Origin: CAZWCE01 sp964632505
GTDB taxonomy: Bacteria > Planctomycetota > Planctomycetia > Pirellulales > Thermoguttaceae
Direction of reading: 5' to 3'
NCBI GenBank assembly: GCA_964632505.1
Contig: CAZWCE010000019.1
Location: forward strand, 1-59,900
DNA: 59,900 nucleotides
Positions 44,301 to 54,140 of the stretch are shown in pieces. The notes below the pieces were generated by a model. That model made no database searches and was not told the origin of the DNA. It saw only the letters and a list, made by a program, of their open reading frames with translations. The position numbers and the translations under genes are program-made. Position 1 is the stretch's first letter. Each line of letters starts with the position of its first letter.

Positions 44301-45938
44301 TCATCGTTCGAAGATGCTCGCCAGTTCCTCATTCGCCGAGAATGCTTGTTGGAGTAGAATCTCCCACTTCGCTCCCTCTCGTGCTCGGGAATCGCGTTGC
44401 TCGCATATCAGCGCGATCAAATCCGGAAAAAGTGCCTTGAGAGCCCGATCCCGGTGTTCCAGTTCCAGGCAATCCTCAAGCCGGGCTTCGGCGAAATCGG
44501 CAAGCAAAGCGACCTCGGGACGAAGCCACTCCGGATGCCCCTGCTCATGCTCTAGAAAATGACCCAATGTCAAATTCCTACCAAGCCGCGCTTCGAGGGA
44601 CCGCCACGTCTCGGAGCGGCGGAGCGGAAGCGTCCAAGCACTGACCGCCGGTCGCATCCGGGGATGACGAGCGCACGCCCGTACCAGAAGTCGCAAGGCA
44701 TCGAGCAGTTCCCCGGCGGTGGTCTCGTAATCGGTCAGGATCTGAAAGACGGTGTAATCCAGGTGGAGTTGATCGAGGGCATCGCATACCATCTCCAGTT
44801 GCTCCACCGAATGTCCCTTCTTCCAGAGGGCAAGCATCCCAGGATGGAATGTTTCACCTCCAAGCTGGAGCATCGGTTTCAATCGCCCGATCCAGTGAAG
44901 CAGTTCTTGGTCGATCTTTCCACTCCGGTCCAGTAGAGAAGAAGGGTTCGTCTGCACATTGAGACGATACCGGCTTTTGAGGAAGTGGCAACCGAACCGC
45001 TGGAAAAAGTCGAGCGTCCTATCGCGGTCGAGAAAAAAATCTTCATCGTAGAGGCAAGCCCAGCCGACCCGACGCTCTCGAAGCAGGGGGGACCTTGTGG
45101 TCCGATAGTGGCGATACCGCTCAATGCGCAGTTTCCCCTCGCGGCATAGTCGATCCACCGATTCCATCTCCGCGATCAACTGGGCGGCTGTTTTGGTCCG
45201 GACCTTACTGCCGTGGAGTCTGGCGCAAAAAGTACACTTTCCTGGGCAACCGCGTCCCCCGACCAGGTAGATACCGTCGAATGGGCCTTCAAAACCTTCC
45301 ATCAGTGATAGATCGAGCGGCGTTGCCCGCATTTCCGCTTCCGAAAACCGCGGCTGCGAGTTGTCATCGATCAAATTCGTGTAGATTTTGCCCGCGTGGG
45401 TGTAGGTCAGGCCGTCGATCTCCGCGACGTAGGATCGAGAAAACGGCTTCGCGGCGTGTTCCAAAAATGCTGCCAGCGATCGTTCCGCCTCACCGGCAAA
45501 CACATAGTCGGCACCGCTTTCCAATAGGACTTCCTCAGGGCTGGAGGTCGCCGTAGGGCCGCCGACGAGAATGGTCACGTCCATCAGGCGGCGCACCGCT
45601 TCAATGCTGCGAACCATTTGGGGAAAGCACCATCCTTCGGCCCGTAATCCGATGACGTCGGGCCGAAAGGAGAGTAATAGTCGGGTGAAGGGGATTCCCA
45701 GTTCCGCGATGGCGTGGATGCCCTTCTCGATTCCTTCGTCGTTTTCCACCCGTTCGGAGGAGAAAGAGGTCGCTGTGCGAAGTAGTTCGGGGGGGATCTT
45801 CCAGGGAGAGGTCGGCAGAATGGGCGTCAGCCGAACATCGGCAAGGTTTTTCTGCTTGACGAACGATGCTACCTCGAGCAGGCCGCAGGGCCATCCGAAC
45901 GAGCCGAAAAGAACGCGGATGGGTCGAAAAGAGGACAT
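44301..45938 (-). CDS. B12-binding-domain-type radical SAM protein
   Basis: 545 residues. The N-terminal ~200 residues have the cobalamin-binding-domain fold pattern (RVLFGSFGWPCGL, FRPDVIGLRAEGW, ILVGGPTATSSPEEVL, GADYVFAGEAERS) but no DxHxxG motif, so base-off B12 binding is unlikely in the usual way. The radical SAM cluster is GRGCPGKCTFC (CX3CX2C) near residue 230, followed by MLQLGGETFHPGML. Such enzymes methylate or rearrange varied substrates; the one here is unknown. Start at ATG 45938 chosen because the open frame beyond overlaps a terminator and tRNA-Asp; there is no ribosome site. Confidence 0.85.
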   Translation of the reverse strand: MSSFRPIRVLFGSFGWPCGLLEVASFVKQKNLADVRLTPILPTSPWKIPPELLRTATSFSSERVENDEGIEKGIHAIAELGIPFTRLLLSFRPDVIGLRAEGWCFPQMVRSIEAVRRLMDVTILVGGPTATSSPEEVLLESGADYVFAGEAERSLAAFLEHAAKPFSRSYVAEIDGLTYTHAGKIYTNLIDDNSQPRFSEAEMRATPLDLSLMEGFEGPFDGIYLVGGRGCPGKCTFCARLHGSKVRTKTAAQLIAEMESVDRLCREGKLRIERYRHYRTTRSPLLRERRVGWACLYDEDFFLDRDRTLDFFQRFGCHFLKSRYRLNVQTNPSSLLDRSGKIDQELLHWIGRLKPMLQLGGETFHPGMLALWKKGHSVEQLEMVCDALDQLHLDYTVFQILTDYETTAGELLDALRLLVRACARHPRMRPAVSAWTLPLRRSETWRSLEARLGRNLTLGHFLEHEQGHPEWLRPEVALLADFAEARLEDCLELEHRDRALKALFPDLIALICEQRDSRAREGAKWEILLQQAFSANEELASIFER

Positions 45939-45964
45939 GGCCGATTCGCAAGGAGAAGGCGCAT

Positions 45965-46000
45965 AAAAAAACCGCCGGCATTCGGAGGAATCGCCAACGG
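45965..46000 (-). terminator. Terminator of tRNA-Asp
   Basis: On minus a GC-rich hairpin (with two G-T pairs and one bulge) is followed by seven T residues. It separates tRNA-Asp from the radical SAM gene. Confidence 0.75.
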
Positions 46001-46006
46001 AATAAG

Positions 46007-46080
<74 letters not shown>

Positions 46081-46976
46081 TTTCTTATTCGAATATCTGG
46101 AAGGTGATCTTCGAAAAAGGATCTTCAGAAAAAAGAAGGGGTTCCAGCCTCTTGCCCGTGCTTCTGCGCGGGCCGGCAAAATGCCGCATCTTCTCTGAAG
46201 GAAAGGGATTATCTCTCCTCTCAATTTCCCTAGAATTATACTTCGCTTGAGAGGTTCATCAAGTGGGGGAATGTGGTTTTTCCAGAAAAAGGCGAAAGCT
46301 TCTACCTCACTGTCTTCCAGATGAGGAGGGTGCGTTTCTTGAAGGATCCGGACATACTTCTTCCGGAAAAGTGTCCGCCGCGCGGGAGCCTTGACGTCGC
46401 TTCTTCATCGCAAAACCGGGATTGCCGATTGCGGAAGTGGAGAGCCGACGATGCGAAGATCACCACTTCTCCCGCTCGGAGATCGAATGGGCAAAAAAGG
46501 GAAATCGTCTCATGATTATCCGGTTCCTTCCATTTGCTGAGTGTTCATTTGTCACTAATCAGTGTATCATGATGGAGGGGGAGGCTGAAAAATGTTAGAA
46601 TTGCGCAAAAATGGAGGAATGTCAATTAAATTTCAATTAGAATTTGGTTAAGCGAGAAAGCGAATGAAAAGACGGCCTTCGTGTTTTTTCATAAGTTCTT
46701 GTGTTGTAGTGGCTTGCGTTTTTTGATCTCGGTATCCGCTCAAAGAGGGGTGAAGGGAGTTAACACAACGCAAACACGCTTCTTCCGAGGTCTTCCACCC
46801 GTTTCTCCCACCCGGTACACTGTTATCATATCAGGGTTTCAAACGGTTTCTCCTCTTGTCGTATCCAGAGTCGGCCGCCCCTTAGGATTCCCAAGGACCG
46901 CGGCTTCTCGAGATTGCCGTCATACAAGGTGGCCTACCACATTCACCATTGCCTATTGCCGCAAGGACCTTCGCCG
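46081..46976. other. Long AT-rich intergenic region upstream of the PhoB-like gene
   Basis: About 900 bp with no credible gene. A perfect dyad CCTCTCAA / TTGAGAGG lies at 46217-46224 and 46247-46254. Around 46560-46650 a GGAGGGGGAGG is followed by ATG for only 19 codons (ending 46652). The stretch 46600-46650 is very AT-rich. The regulator promoter should lie in the right-hand part. Confidence 0.45.
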
Positions 46977-47675
46977 ATGTCTCAGCCGAAAATACTGGTG
47001 ATTGAAGACGAACTGGATATTCGCAAGCTCATCACGTTCAACCTTGAAAAAGAAGGATGGAACGTGATCGGGTGTGCCGACGGCGAGGAAGGGTTGGCGA
47101 AGGTCGAATCGTTCCAGCCGGATGTGGTCCTCCTCGATCTCATGTTGCCGGGCATCGACGGAATGAGCGTTTGCCGCAAGATTCGGGAGAATCCGGAGAC
47201 GGCCGACATCACGATCATCATGATCACCGCCAAGGGAGAAGAGGCCGATATCGTCATTGGCCTGGAGCTCGGCGCCGACGATTACATCGTCAAACCGTTC
47301 AGCCCTCGCGTGTTGGTGGCCCGAATCCGGGCGCTTCTGCGGCGGTCGGTACCGGCCGAGCCGGACATGAACGACTCGAGCGAAATGATTCGCCTCTATA
47401 ATCTCATCATTCATCCCGGCAAGCGGGAAATTCTGGTGGACGATCATCCCATCCAATTGACCGACATGGAGTTTCGACTGGTGCATTTCCTTGCGCGACG
47501 TCCCGGATGGGTCTTCACGCGAAATCAAATCATCGACGCCGTCCGAGGCAGTGATGTCATCGTCAGCGATCGCGTGGTCGACGTCCAGGTGGTCGGCATC
47601 CGCAAGAAGCTCGGAAAAGCCGGCAATCTCATTGAAACGGTTCGCGGCGTGGGGTATCGTTTCAAGGATTCGTGA
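46977..47675 (+). CDS. phoB: OmpR/PhoB-type response regulator
   Basis: 232 residues. Receiver domain with acidic pair VIEDE, phospho-Asp in VVLLDLMLPGIDG, Thr in MITAKGEE and Lys in VKPFSP, then a winged-helix DNA-binding domain (LTDMEFRLVHFLARRPGWVF, ending VRGVGYRFKDS). Close to PhoB in pattern, and the kinase downstream is PhoR-like, so phosphate control is likely; no pst or phoU gene is in the window to confirm it. Start at ATG 46977 with AAGGA ten bases upstream; the open frame begins 21 codons earlier without homology. 183 bp separate it from the kinase. Confidence 0.9.
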   Translation: MSQPKILVIEDELDIRKLITFNLEKEGWNVIGCADGEEGLAKVESFQPDVVLLDLMLPGIDGMSVCRKIRENPETADITIIMITAKGEEADIVIGLELGADDYIVKPFSPRVLVARIRALLRRSVPAEPDMNDSSEMIRLYNLIIHPGKREILVDDHPIQLTDMEFRLVHFLARRPGWVFTRNQIIDAVRGSDVIVSDRVVDVQVVGIRKKLGKAGNLIETVRGVGYRFKDS

Positions 47676-47858
47676 GCGCCGTTTCCCGTCCGGCCATCAC
47701 CTTCTCCGTTTATTTTGTGAAGTCCGCTCTACCGATCGCGGAAAGGAACGGCGTCTGGGCGGCTTGCCCTCGGTTGGGGAGCTCGGGCCGCTGAGATGTC
47801 CTCGAAGGCGAGTTCTTTCCCGGCTATTGATCCCAAGGGCATTTCCAAAGGGTAGACC

Positions 47859-49646
47859 ATGTTTTCCTCGACGCGGCTGAATGTCATCTGGGCCATCTTC
47901 GTCCCTTCGTTGCTTCTGGCGGTGGTGCTTATGCTCACGCTGGTCGTGCTGGCCACGCGCATTATGCACAACGATCATCGACAGCGCTCCCGCCAGTCAC
48001 TCGAAACGACCGCCAAACTCGTTCGACGACTCATCGCTTCCTCCGAAGGGCAGGTTTCCCCCGACTCTCTCGATGTCATCTTCAAGGAGTTGGTCAAAGA
48101 GGTGCCGCATATGCGGATCGCCGTTCTTTCGGAAGACGGGGAGGTCTTGGCCGATTCGGAGCGAGATCCTTCGGAGAATCGCAATCTCGGATACCGTCCC
48201 GAGGTTGCCGATGCGGTGGCCGGAAAGGAAGGATTCGACGAGCGCCGAAGTGAATTGAATGAGGAGCAAGTGATGTATTACGCGCTTCCCGCGCTGGAGG
48301 CGAGCGAGAAAGGATGGATCATCCGTACGAGCATGCCGACGGAATTCTTCGAAATGCGCATGCAGATCTTTCGCGACAACATCTCCCGCGTTTCCCTGAT
48401 CGCCTTGGTGGTGGCCGGTGTTTTGAACTATCTGGTCGCGCGGAGTATCGCCAAGCCACTGGATGAGCTCAAGCAGTGTGCGATCCGCTTTTCCGAGAAC
48501 GAGTTCGAGACGAAGGCCCCCGACTCGTGGATTCGGGAACTGGACGAGCTGTCCCTGGCAATGAACAAGATGGCCTTCCGCATCAATGAGAACCTCGAAA
48601 GCATTTCTCATGAAAAAGCGGAGAAGGAAGCCATTCTTTCCAGTATGGCCGACGGGGTCTTGGCGATCAATGCCCAGGAACGCATCCTCTACACCAACCG
48701 TTCGCTCGAACAAATGCTCGGCATTTTCCCTCGGGATTCCACCAACCGTCTCTTGCAGGAGGTGATACGCAACGTGGAAATCCAGAAGTTCTTCCAGAAT
48801 CTCATCGCCCAACCGGATTCCTCTCGGGAAAAGGAGGTCGTCTATCACTCGCCGAAGGAAACGCACCTGCAACTCCGGGGGGCCGCCCTGCGCGACTTCG
48901 AGGGGCGCCGCATGGGCTCGCTGGCCGTGTTCCACGACGTGACGCGGCTGAAGCGGCTCGAACAAGTCCGCAAGGACTTCGTCGCCAATGTTTCCCATGA
49001 GCTTCGAACGCCCATCACCGCCATTTCCGGCTTCGCCGAAACGCTTCTGGAAGGAAGTCTCGATCGGGAGGAAGACGTTCGGGATTTTTTGACCATCATC
49101 AATAATCACATCACCCGAATCACTTCGATCATCGACGATCTGCTGATCCTCTCCCGTCTCGACGCCGGGTTGTTGATCGAACGCAACCGGGTTCCTTTGC
49201 GGGAGGTGATCGGCGCGGCGGTCGGCGTTTGCAAGATGCTCGCCGAAAAGAAGCAGGTCACGCTGGAGATCGCCTGTCCGGCCGAGATGGAGGTCATGGC
49301 GAATGTCCCGCTCCTGGAGCAGGCGATCATCAATCTCGTCTCCAACGCCATCCAGTACAGCAGCGCGGAAACGACCGTGCAGATCGTCGGCCTGCACGAG
49401 GAGGAGAAGGAAGGCGTAGTCATCGAGGTCCGCGATCAGGGATGCGGCATCGCTCGGGAGCACCTGAGGCGCATCTTCGAGAGGTTCTACCGCGTCGACA
49501 AATCCCGCAGTCGCCAGGAAGGCGGCACCGGACTGGGGCTTTCGATCGTCCGCCACATCGCGGAACGCCATGGCGGAAGCGTCGATGTCGAAAGTCAACT
49601 CGGCACCGGCTCCGTCTTCCGGTTGCATATCCCATCCATGACCTGA
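47859..49646 (+). CDS. phoR: PhoR-like sensor histidine kinase
   Basis: 595 residues. Two membrane helices (WAIFVPSLLLAVVLMLTLVV near 10-32; VSLIALVVAGVLNYLV near 174-190) flank a ~130-residue extracytoplasmic sensor. Then HAMP (ARSIAKPLDELKQCAIRF), PAS (ILSSMADGVLAINAQERIL), HisKA with FVANVSHELRTPITAISGF (phospho-His), and the ATPase with N-box INLVSNAIQYS, G1 VRDQGCGIA and G2 GGTGLGLSIV. It should autophosphorylate and pass phosphate to the PhoB-like regulator upstream. AAGGG seven bases before the ATG supports the start. Confidence 0.93.
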   Translation: MFSSTRLNVIWAIFVPSLLLAVVLMLTLVVLATRIMHNDHRQRSRQSLETTAKLVRRLIASSEGQVSPDSLDVIFKELVKEVPHMRIAVLSEDGEVLADSERDPSENRNLGYRPEVADAVAGKEGFDERRSELNEEQVMYYALPALEASEKGWIIRTSMPTEFFEMRMQIFRDNISRVSLIALVVAGVLNYLVARSIAKPLDELKQCAIRFSENEFETKAPDSWIRELDELSLAMNKMAFRINENLESISHEKAEKEAILSSMADGVLAINAQERILYTNRSLEQMLGIFPRDSTNRLLQEVIRNVEIQKFFQNLIAQPDSSREKEVVYHSPKETHLQLRGAALRDFEGRRMGSLAVFHDVTRLKRLEQVRKDFVANVSHELRTPITAISGFAETLLEGSLDREEDVRDFLTIINNHITRITSIIDDLLILSRLDAGLLIERNRVPLREVIGAAVGVCKMLAEKKQVTLEIACPAEMEVMANVPLLEQAIINLVSNAIQYSSAETTVQIVGLHEEEKEGVVIEVRDQGCGIAREHLRRIFERFYRVDKSRSRQEGGTGLGLSIVRHIAERHGGSVDVESQLGTGSVFRLHIPSMT

Positions 49647-49895
49647 AAATTCGTCGACCGGGAGCGGCTTTCCAGCAGGGGGCATCACATCCTGTCACAG
49701 AGGTGCCTGGATTCTCTTTTTTTGGTGCATCCTCTTGAAACACGCGGTTGATTCCTCCAAATAGAAATGCGATAATCGGCACGCGACCGACGCCCCGAAT
49801 GGCGAACCATTCCCCATTTTCCCGCCATGCGGCGGTTCCATCCAGGCCGATTCCACCGAATTCGTTTCCCTCCGTCACCCAGAAGGACTCAGCTC

Positions 49896-51170
49896 ATGAC
49901 TTTCCCATTGGTACGCTCGCATGCCCTGATCATCGTTGCTCTCTTCGGAGGCATGCTCGCTTCGGCAAAGAGCACTCCGGCCGAAGACGATGCTCCCGCC
50001 CCGGCACAGCTCGAGGCCTCCATCGCGGAGCATCGCATGGGGACGATTCGGATCGAAACCGAGCCGGGCACGCCGGTTTCCATCGAGCAGCAGAAGCACG
50101 CCTTCTGGTTCGGCGCTGCGCTCGCCAACGGCGCCTTCGCCGGTTGGTGGAATCCGGAAGAGCAACGAAAGTATCGCGAGGTTTTTCTCGAAAACTTCAA
50201 CGCCGCGGTCACCGAGAACGCCGTGAAATGGGCCAATATGGAACCGAAAGAAGGTGAGGTGAATTACGAAATCGTCGACGCCATGCTCCGCTGGACCGAA
50301 GAGCACGACATCCCGCTCCGGGGCCATTGCATTTTCTGGGGGGTCCCGAATCGCGTGCAGGACTGGCTCAAGGAGAAGGATGACCGGCAGTTGCGGCAGG
50401 CGCTTAAGGAAAGGGCGCTCGATGTGGCGACCCGGTATCGAGGACGTTTCGCTGAATACGATCTGAACAATGAAATGATGCACGCTAATTATTATGCCGA
50501 CCGACTCGGTCCCGGCATCACCAAGGATATGGCCGACTGGGTCCACCAAGGCGATCCCGGCGCGGTGCTGTTCGTGAACGATTACGACGTGCTTACCGGC
50601 AACCGGCTGGACGATTATGATCGCCATGTCCGAAATCTGCTCGATCAGGGCGTCGCGATCGAAGGGATCGGGGTCCAGGGACATCTTCACGGCGACCGGT
50701 TCGATCGGGCGACGCTGCAGGCTTCCTTGGATCGGCTCGCCGAACTCGACATGCCGATCCGCATCACCGAGTTCAACTTCCCGGGGCAGCGGAGCGACGC
50801 CTACCGCAACCGGGGAAAGCGACTCACCGAACAGGAGGAGCAGGCAAAGGCAAAGGCCCTGGTCGATTATTACCGGATCTGTTTCGCCCATCCGGCCGTC
50901 GAGGGCATTCTCATGTGGGGTTTCTGGGAAAAGGCGAACTGGATTCCCGCCTCCTCGCTCTACCTTCGCGATTGGACCCCCACACCCGCCGCCGAGGCCT
51001 ACCGAAAGCTCATCTTCGAGACCTGGTGGACCGATTGGCAGGGAAAGACCGACCGCCAAGGTCACTGCGAAGTGCCCGCTTTCTACGGAACCTACCGCGT
51101 CAAGATCGGCGACGTCGAAAAGACGGTCGAGTTGACCGAAGAGAATGCTCCGCTGGTCTTGAGCGACTAG
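49896..51170 (+). CDS. Secreted glycoside hydrolase family 10 (xylanase-like)
   Basis: 424 residues with a signal peptide (LIIVALFGGMLASAKSTPA). A small N-terminal domain is followed by the GH10 barrel: FWFGAALANGAF, FNAAVTENAVKWANMEPKEG, the acid/base Glu in YDLNNEMMH and the nucleophile Glu in IRITEFNF. The classical RGHTLVWH-Q motif is altered to RGHCIFWGVPNRVQDWL, so substrate preference may differ from ordinary xylanases. A C-terminal beta domain (HCEVPAFYGTYRVKIGDVEK) closes it. Start ATG 49896 has AAGGA upstream. Expected target: xylan or a related beta-glycan outside the cell. Confidence 0.9.
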   Translation: MTFPLVRSHALIIVALFGGMLASAKSTPAEDDAPAPAQLEASIAEHRMGTIRIETEPGTPVSIEQQKHAFWFGAALANGAFAGWWNPEEQRKYREVFLENFNAAVTENAVKWANMEPKEGEVNYEIVDAMLRWTEEHDIPLRGHCIFWGVPNRVQDWLKEKDDRQLRQALKERALDVATRYRGRFAEYDLNNEMMHANYYADRLGPGITKDMADWVHQGDPGAVLFVNDYDVLTGNRLDDYDRHVRNLLDQGVAIEGIGVQGHLHGDRFDRATLQASLDRLAELDMPIRITEFNFPGQRSDAYRNRGKRLTEQEEQAKAKALVDYYRICFAHPAVEGILMWGFWEKANWIPASSLYLRDWTPTPAAEAYRKLIFETWWTDWQGKTDRQGHCEVPAFYGTYRVKIGDVEKTVELTEENAPLVLSD

Positions 51171-51188
51171 TACGCCACGAGAACGTGC

Positions 51189-51674
51189 TTACCGCTTTCC
51201 ACGGCAACCGGGCGAACCGGTGCAGGTGGAAACGTAGCGGGTGATGCCGCCGGAACGGTCGGGCCGCAACTCCATCGGGCTGCCGCATCGAGGGCAGTAC
51301 TCGATCTGGTCCGGCGACCGCTCTCCCGTCTCCTGCTTTTTAAGACAAGCCACGCAAAGGGTCGTTCCCGGCACCGCTTCCAGACGCTCCGCCGGAATCT
51401 CCTTGCCGCAATCTTCGCAACGAACGGCATCGTCCCAGGTGATCTCCTCACCGGTCGCCTCGCGGACCGAAAGACCGCACTCCCGGCAAACGGGACAGGG
51501 AATCTTCCCCGAGTGGGCCTGGAAGAGTTCGCAGAAGATGTCGGGGTGGAACTCGGCCGTGGGACGCAGTTTGCCGATTTGAATCAGCGCTCGGGCGATC
51601 GCCTCGATCCCCCAGTACTGCTGGAAGTCGCAACTCAGGCAGACAACGTGAAATGTTCGGGGGGACGGTTCCAT
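51189..51674 (-). CDS. TraR/DksA-type zinc-finger protein
   Basis: 161 residues with three Cys-rich parts: CLSC near the N-terminus plus IPCPVCRECG; a DksA/TraR C4 finger CEDCGKEIPAERLEAVPGTT followed by CVACLKKQE; and a terminal ribbon CPRCGSPMELRP...CTGSPGC like those of topoisomerase I tails. No catalytic domain is seen, so it may bind RNA polymerase, nucleic acid or another protein. Start chosen at ATG 51674; the longer frame beyond it overlaps the prepilin gene. It ends 18 bp from convergent GH10 and lies just downstream of the prepilin gene. Confidence 0.8.
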   Translation of the reverse strand: MEPSPRTFHVVCLSCDFQQYWGIEAIARALIQIGKLRPTAEFHPDIFCELFQAHSGKIPCPVCRECGLSVREATGEEITWDDAVRCEDCGKEIPAERLEAVPGTTLCVACLKKQETGERSPDQIEYCPRCGSPMELRPDRSGGITRYVSTCTGSPGCRGKR

Positions 51675-51718
51675 GCAAGACGCGATTCCCCGGCGCGGTT
51701 CGCCCGGGGAGAGATTCC

Positions 51719-53497
51719 TTACTTCTGGGTGAACTCCTTGATGATCGTCGTCTCGCGGATCTGGAGGCTGTCGGGCTCGAACGTGCGGATCTTGATCTGA
51801 ATCCCACGCAAAGAACGCAGGTACGGCGGTCGCGATTCCCATTCGTTCATGTCGTCGATGATCCCGTCGCCGTTCGGTTTGATCGGCGTTCCATCCGCCC
51901 TTACGACCGGATCGTCCACGCGATTCATTCCCTCGTCGGCCAGCCCATCGCCATCCTGTTTCAGGCCGTCGTACTCGTAGGCGTCGGTCCAGGTATCGTA
52001 GGTGTTGGGGAGATAGTTGGCATCCGCCCGGGCGTGGAGGGGATTGTTCCGCGAGTACCAGCCCGGGGAGCGGAGCGGGAAGAAGCTGTCGATCGACTGC
52101 CCGTTCTGAATCGCGCTGATCATCGTTTGTATGGGCGGCAGCGGTTCCTCGCCCAGGTCGACGTAGCGTCGGACCTCGGGATCCCACGCCTTGACGTCGA
52201 ATCCGATGACGTTCGTCATGATCACGTCTTCGGCGATCCGGTTGCCCAGGTAGGGGGTCCCTTCGCCGCCAGTGGGCGCCACCGTGGTGTCGTGGAGCGT
52301 TTCTTCACTCACGGCCGCGTTCGCCGACTGATCGTCGTTCCAGGGTAGCGGATCGAGCCAGAGATCGAGATAACCTCGCTGCGGATTGGTGGGGTCGCAC
52401 AACGCCGGATCCGGCAGATCGGCACTCGTCAAGTTCGAGCCGAGCGTCGCGTTGGCGAAATTGTTATAGGCAAGCAGCAGATCGTTCTGCGGCGGATTGC
52501 CTTCACTGGCGGGGAGTTCTTTGGTCGGCAGGGACCAGCCGGCGTGCCAGCTCCACCAGTAGTGGCTCGTATTCAGGTAGGAGCATTCCCGGAGCGTCGG
52601 CATGCGCAGGGTGTCCCAGAGGCCGGCCGGGTCGTCGTGCGGATTGAACGGGAAATCGGTGCGGATGTCAAACTCCTCGGCAGTGTGGGCGAAGCGGTTC
52701 TCGCGACGGGTCAGATCGTCGAGCGAATTCGCTCGGAGCTTGCCGAGATGGTTCAGCGAACCGGCATCGGCATAAGGATCGATGGAGGAGGGATCGTTCC
52801 ATTCCCAGCGAACCGAGACGTCGTAACGGTTGTAGAAACCGAAGCCCGTGCGGACCGCCGTCGTTTCACTCGCCAAGGCTTCTTGGAGTTGTTCGTCCGG
52901 GACGATCAAGAGCACACGGCGATAGAGCGTCGTCCCCCGTACGAACCAGATGATCTCCGCGACGTTCGATTCGATGACGTCGTCGCCGAACCGACCTCGG
53001 AACGGCTGCTGGGCGGAACTCTTGGCGGTGAGCATGAGGATGTCGTCGAAATCGCCCACCGTGGTGTCCGGCTTCTGGGTTTCGCTGTCGATCGCGATAT
53101 CTTCCGGTTGCCAGCGTCGGCCGTTGCCCCCGCTTGCGCTTCCGGTCGGCAGGGAAGCGTCGTAGGTGCCGATGCGTCCCTCAATGTAGCAGAAATAGCC
53201 TTCGTTGTTGTCGAGGCTTCGCGGCGGTTTCATTTCGGTGGTGACCAGGTCGAGGTCGTGACTGAGCCGGGTGGCGGTCGAGCGGAGATTGCTGCTCATC
53301 TCGAGCGTCGCCTGGGTTTCGTTGACCGTGTCGCCCACGCCGCTGAAAATCTGGGTCACCGCGAGCATCAGAAAGAGCGCCAGGGTCACCGCGACGAGAA
53401 TCTCGACCAGCGTGTAACCGGCGCGGGAGACCTGCCCGCGACGGCGAACAAGCGCACCGGGACGGTCATATCGGAAAGGGGTGGGAGTCGTTTTCAT
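51719..53497 (-). CDS. Large prepilin-like protein with N-terminal methylation motif
   Basis: 592 residues. The N-terminus has a basic leader ending RAG, then YTLVEILVAVTLALFLMLAV, the type IV prepilin cleavage/methylation motif with Glu5. The rest is much larger than normal pseudopilins and resembles PulJ/GspJ minor pseudopilins in its helix (SSNLRSTATRLSHDLDLV) plus a long Asp/Asn-rich beta domain. It should be an inner-membrane protein cleaved by a prepilin peptidase and built into a pseudopilus or secretion system. Start ATG 53497 has AGGAG about 10 bases upstream. No other pilus genes are nearby, as is usual for such orphans in planctomycetes. Confidence 0.85.
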   Translation of the reverse strand: MKTTPTPFRYDRPGALVRRRGQVSRAGYTLVEILVAVTLALFLMLAVTQIFSGVGDTVNETQATLEMSSNLRSTATRLSHDLDLVTTEMKPPRSLDNNEGYFCYIEGRIGTYDASLPTGSASGGNGRRWQPEDIAIDSETQKPDTTVGDFDDILMLTAKSSAQQPFRGRFGDDVIESNVAEIIWFVRGTTLYRRVLLIVPDEQLQEALASETTAVRTGFGFYNRYDVSVRWEWNDPSSIDPYADAGSLNHLGKLRANSLDDLTRRENRFAHTAEEFDIRTDFPFNPHDDPAGLWDTLRMPTLRECSYLNTSHYWWSWHAGWSLPTKELPASEGNPPQNDLLLAYNNFANATLGSNLTSADLPDPALCDPTNPQRGYLDLWLDPLPWNDDQSANAAVSEETLHDTTVAPTGGEGTPYLGNRIAEDVIMTNVIGFDVKAWDPEVRRYVDLGEEPLPPIQTMISAIQNGQSIDSFFPLRSPGWYSRNNPLHARADANYLPNTYDTWTDAYEYDGLKQDGDGLADEGMNRVDDPVVRADGTPIKPNGDGIIDDMNEWESRPPYLRSLRGIQIKIRTFEPDSLQIRETTIIKEFTQK

Positions 53498-54140
53498 GAT
53501 GACGAGATCTCCTTCAGTGATATACGCTGGGTTGCCCGTCTGGCCCGAGCGACGAAAACCGCCGTTGCACGCTCCGAAGGAGAGATGAAATCCTTTCTCC
53601 TTGCTTGGTGAAGCGGACGCGGTCTTCACGTATATCCCCAAAGCTTGCGAAGAATGGAGCTTGGGAAGCGTAGCATACATCGAGTCGAAAGAAAGCACTC
53701 TTTTTCTTCTTTCTCTCTATCTACTATTCGACTCCGCGACCGGAGGAAAGTCAACCGTTTTCCCCCCGAAAAACGACAGTTCCCCTGAAAAAGGCGGGAA
53801 AAAGGGTAGAAATGGAACATCTCTCCCCGAACGGTGTTGAGACCGCCCTTTCGGGTGGTGATGGATTTTGCAGAAAAAATATCCCTTTTTTTGTGATAAA
53901 AAACGGCAAATTGGGGTTCATTCGCCGGAGATTCTTGTGTCGATGATGCAGCTTGCTTATAATCGCCATTTCGGATCTTCGTGGTTACCGGAATAATCAC
54001 GCAGGTTTCACACCATGGATGAATGCGAAGAGCCGGAATCCTCAACGCACCCACCTTTTTCGAGCCCGCCTGAATACGTTCCGATCGTCCCTTCAAGGCA
54101 GGCTGTCCATCCCCTTTGAATGAACTGGAGGTATGCATCG
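53498..54140. other. Intergenic region between the prepilin-like and CAP genes
   Basis: About 640 bp, AT-rich in the middle, no credible gene. The right part carries a sigma70-type promoter (53935-53963) for the CAP gene. A hairpin ACCGCCC-TTT-CGGGTGGT lies near 53843-53860. Confidence 0.5.
53935..53963 (+). promoter_or_regulatory. Predicted promoter of the CAP gene
   Basis: TTGTGT (53935-53940), 17-bp spacer, TATAAT (53958-53963). The transcript would start near 53970, giving a ~170-nt leader before ATG 54141. Confidence 0.6.

Noticed and set aside
46273..46515. Small open frame in the gap before the PhoB-like gene
   Set aside because: No ribosome site or recognisable protein features; composition like noncoding sequence.
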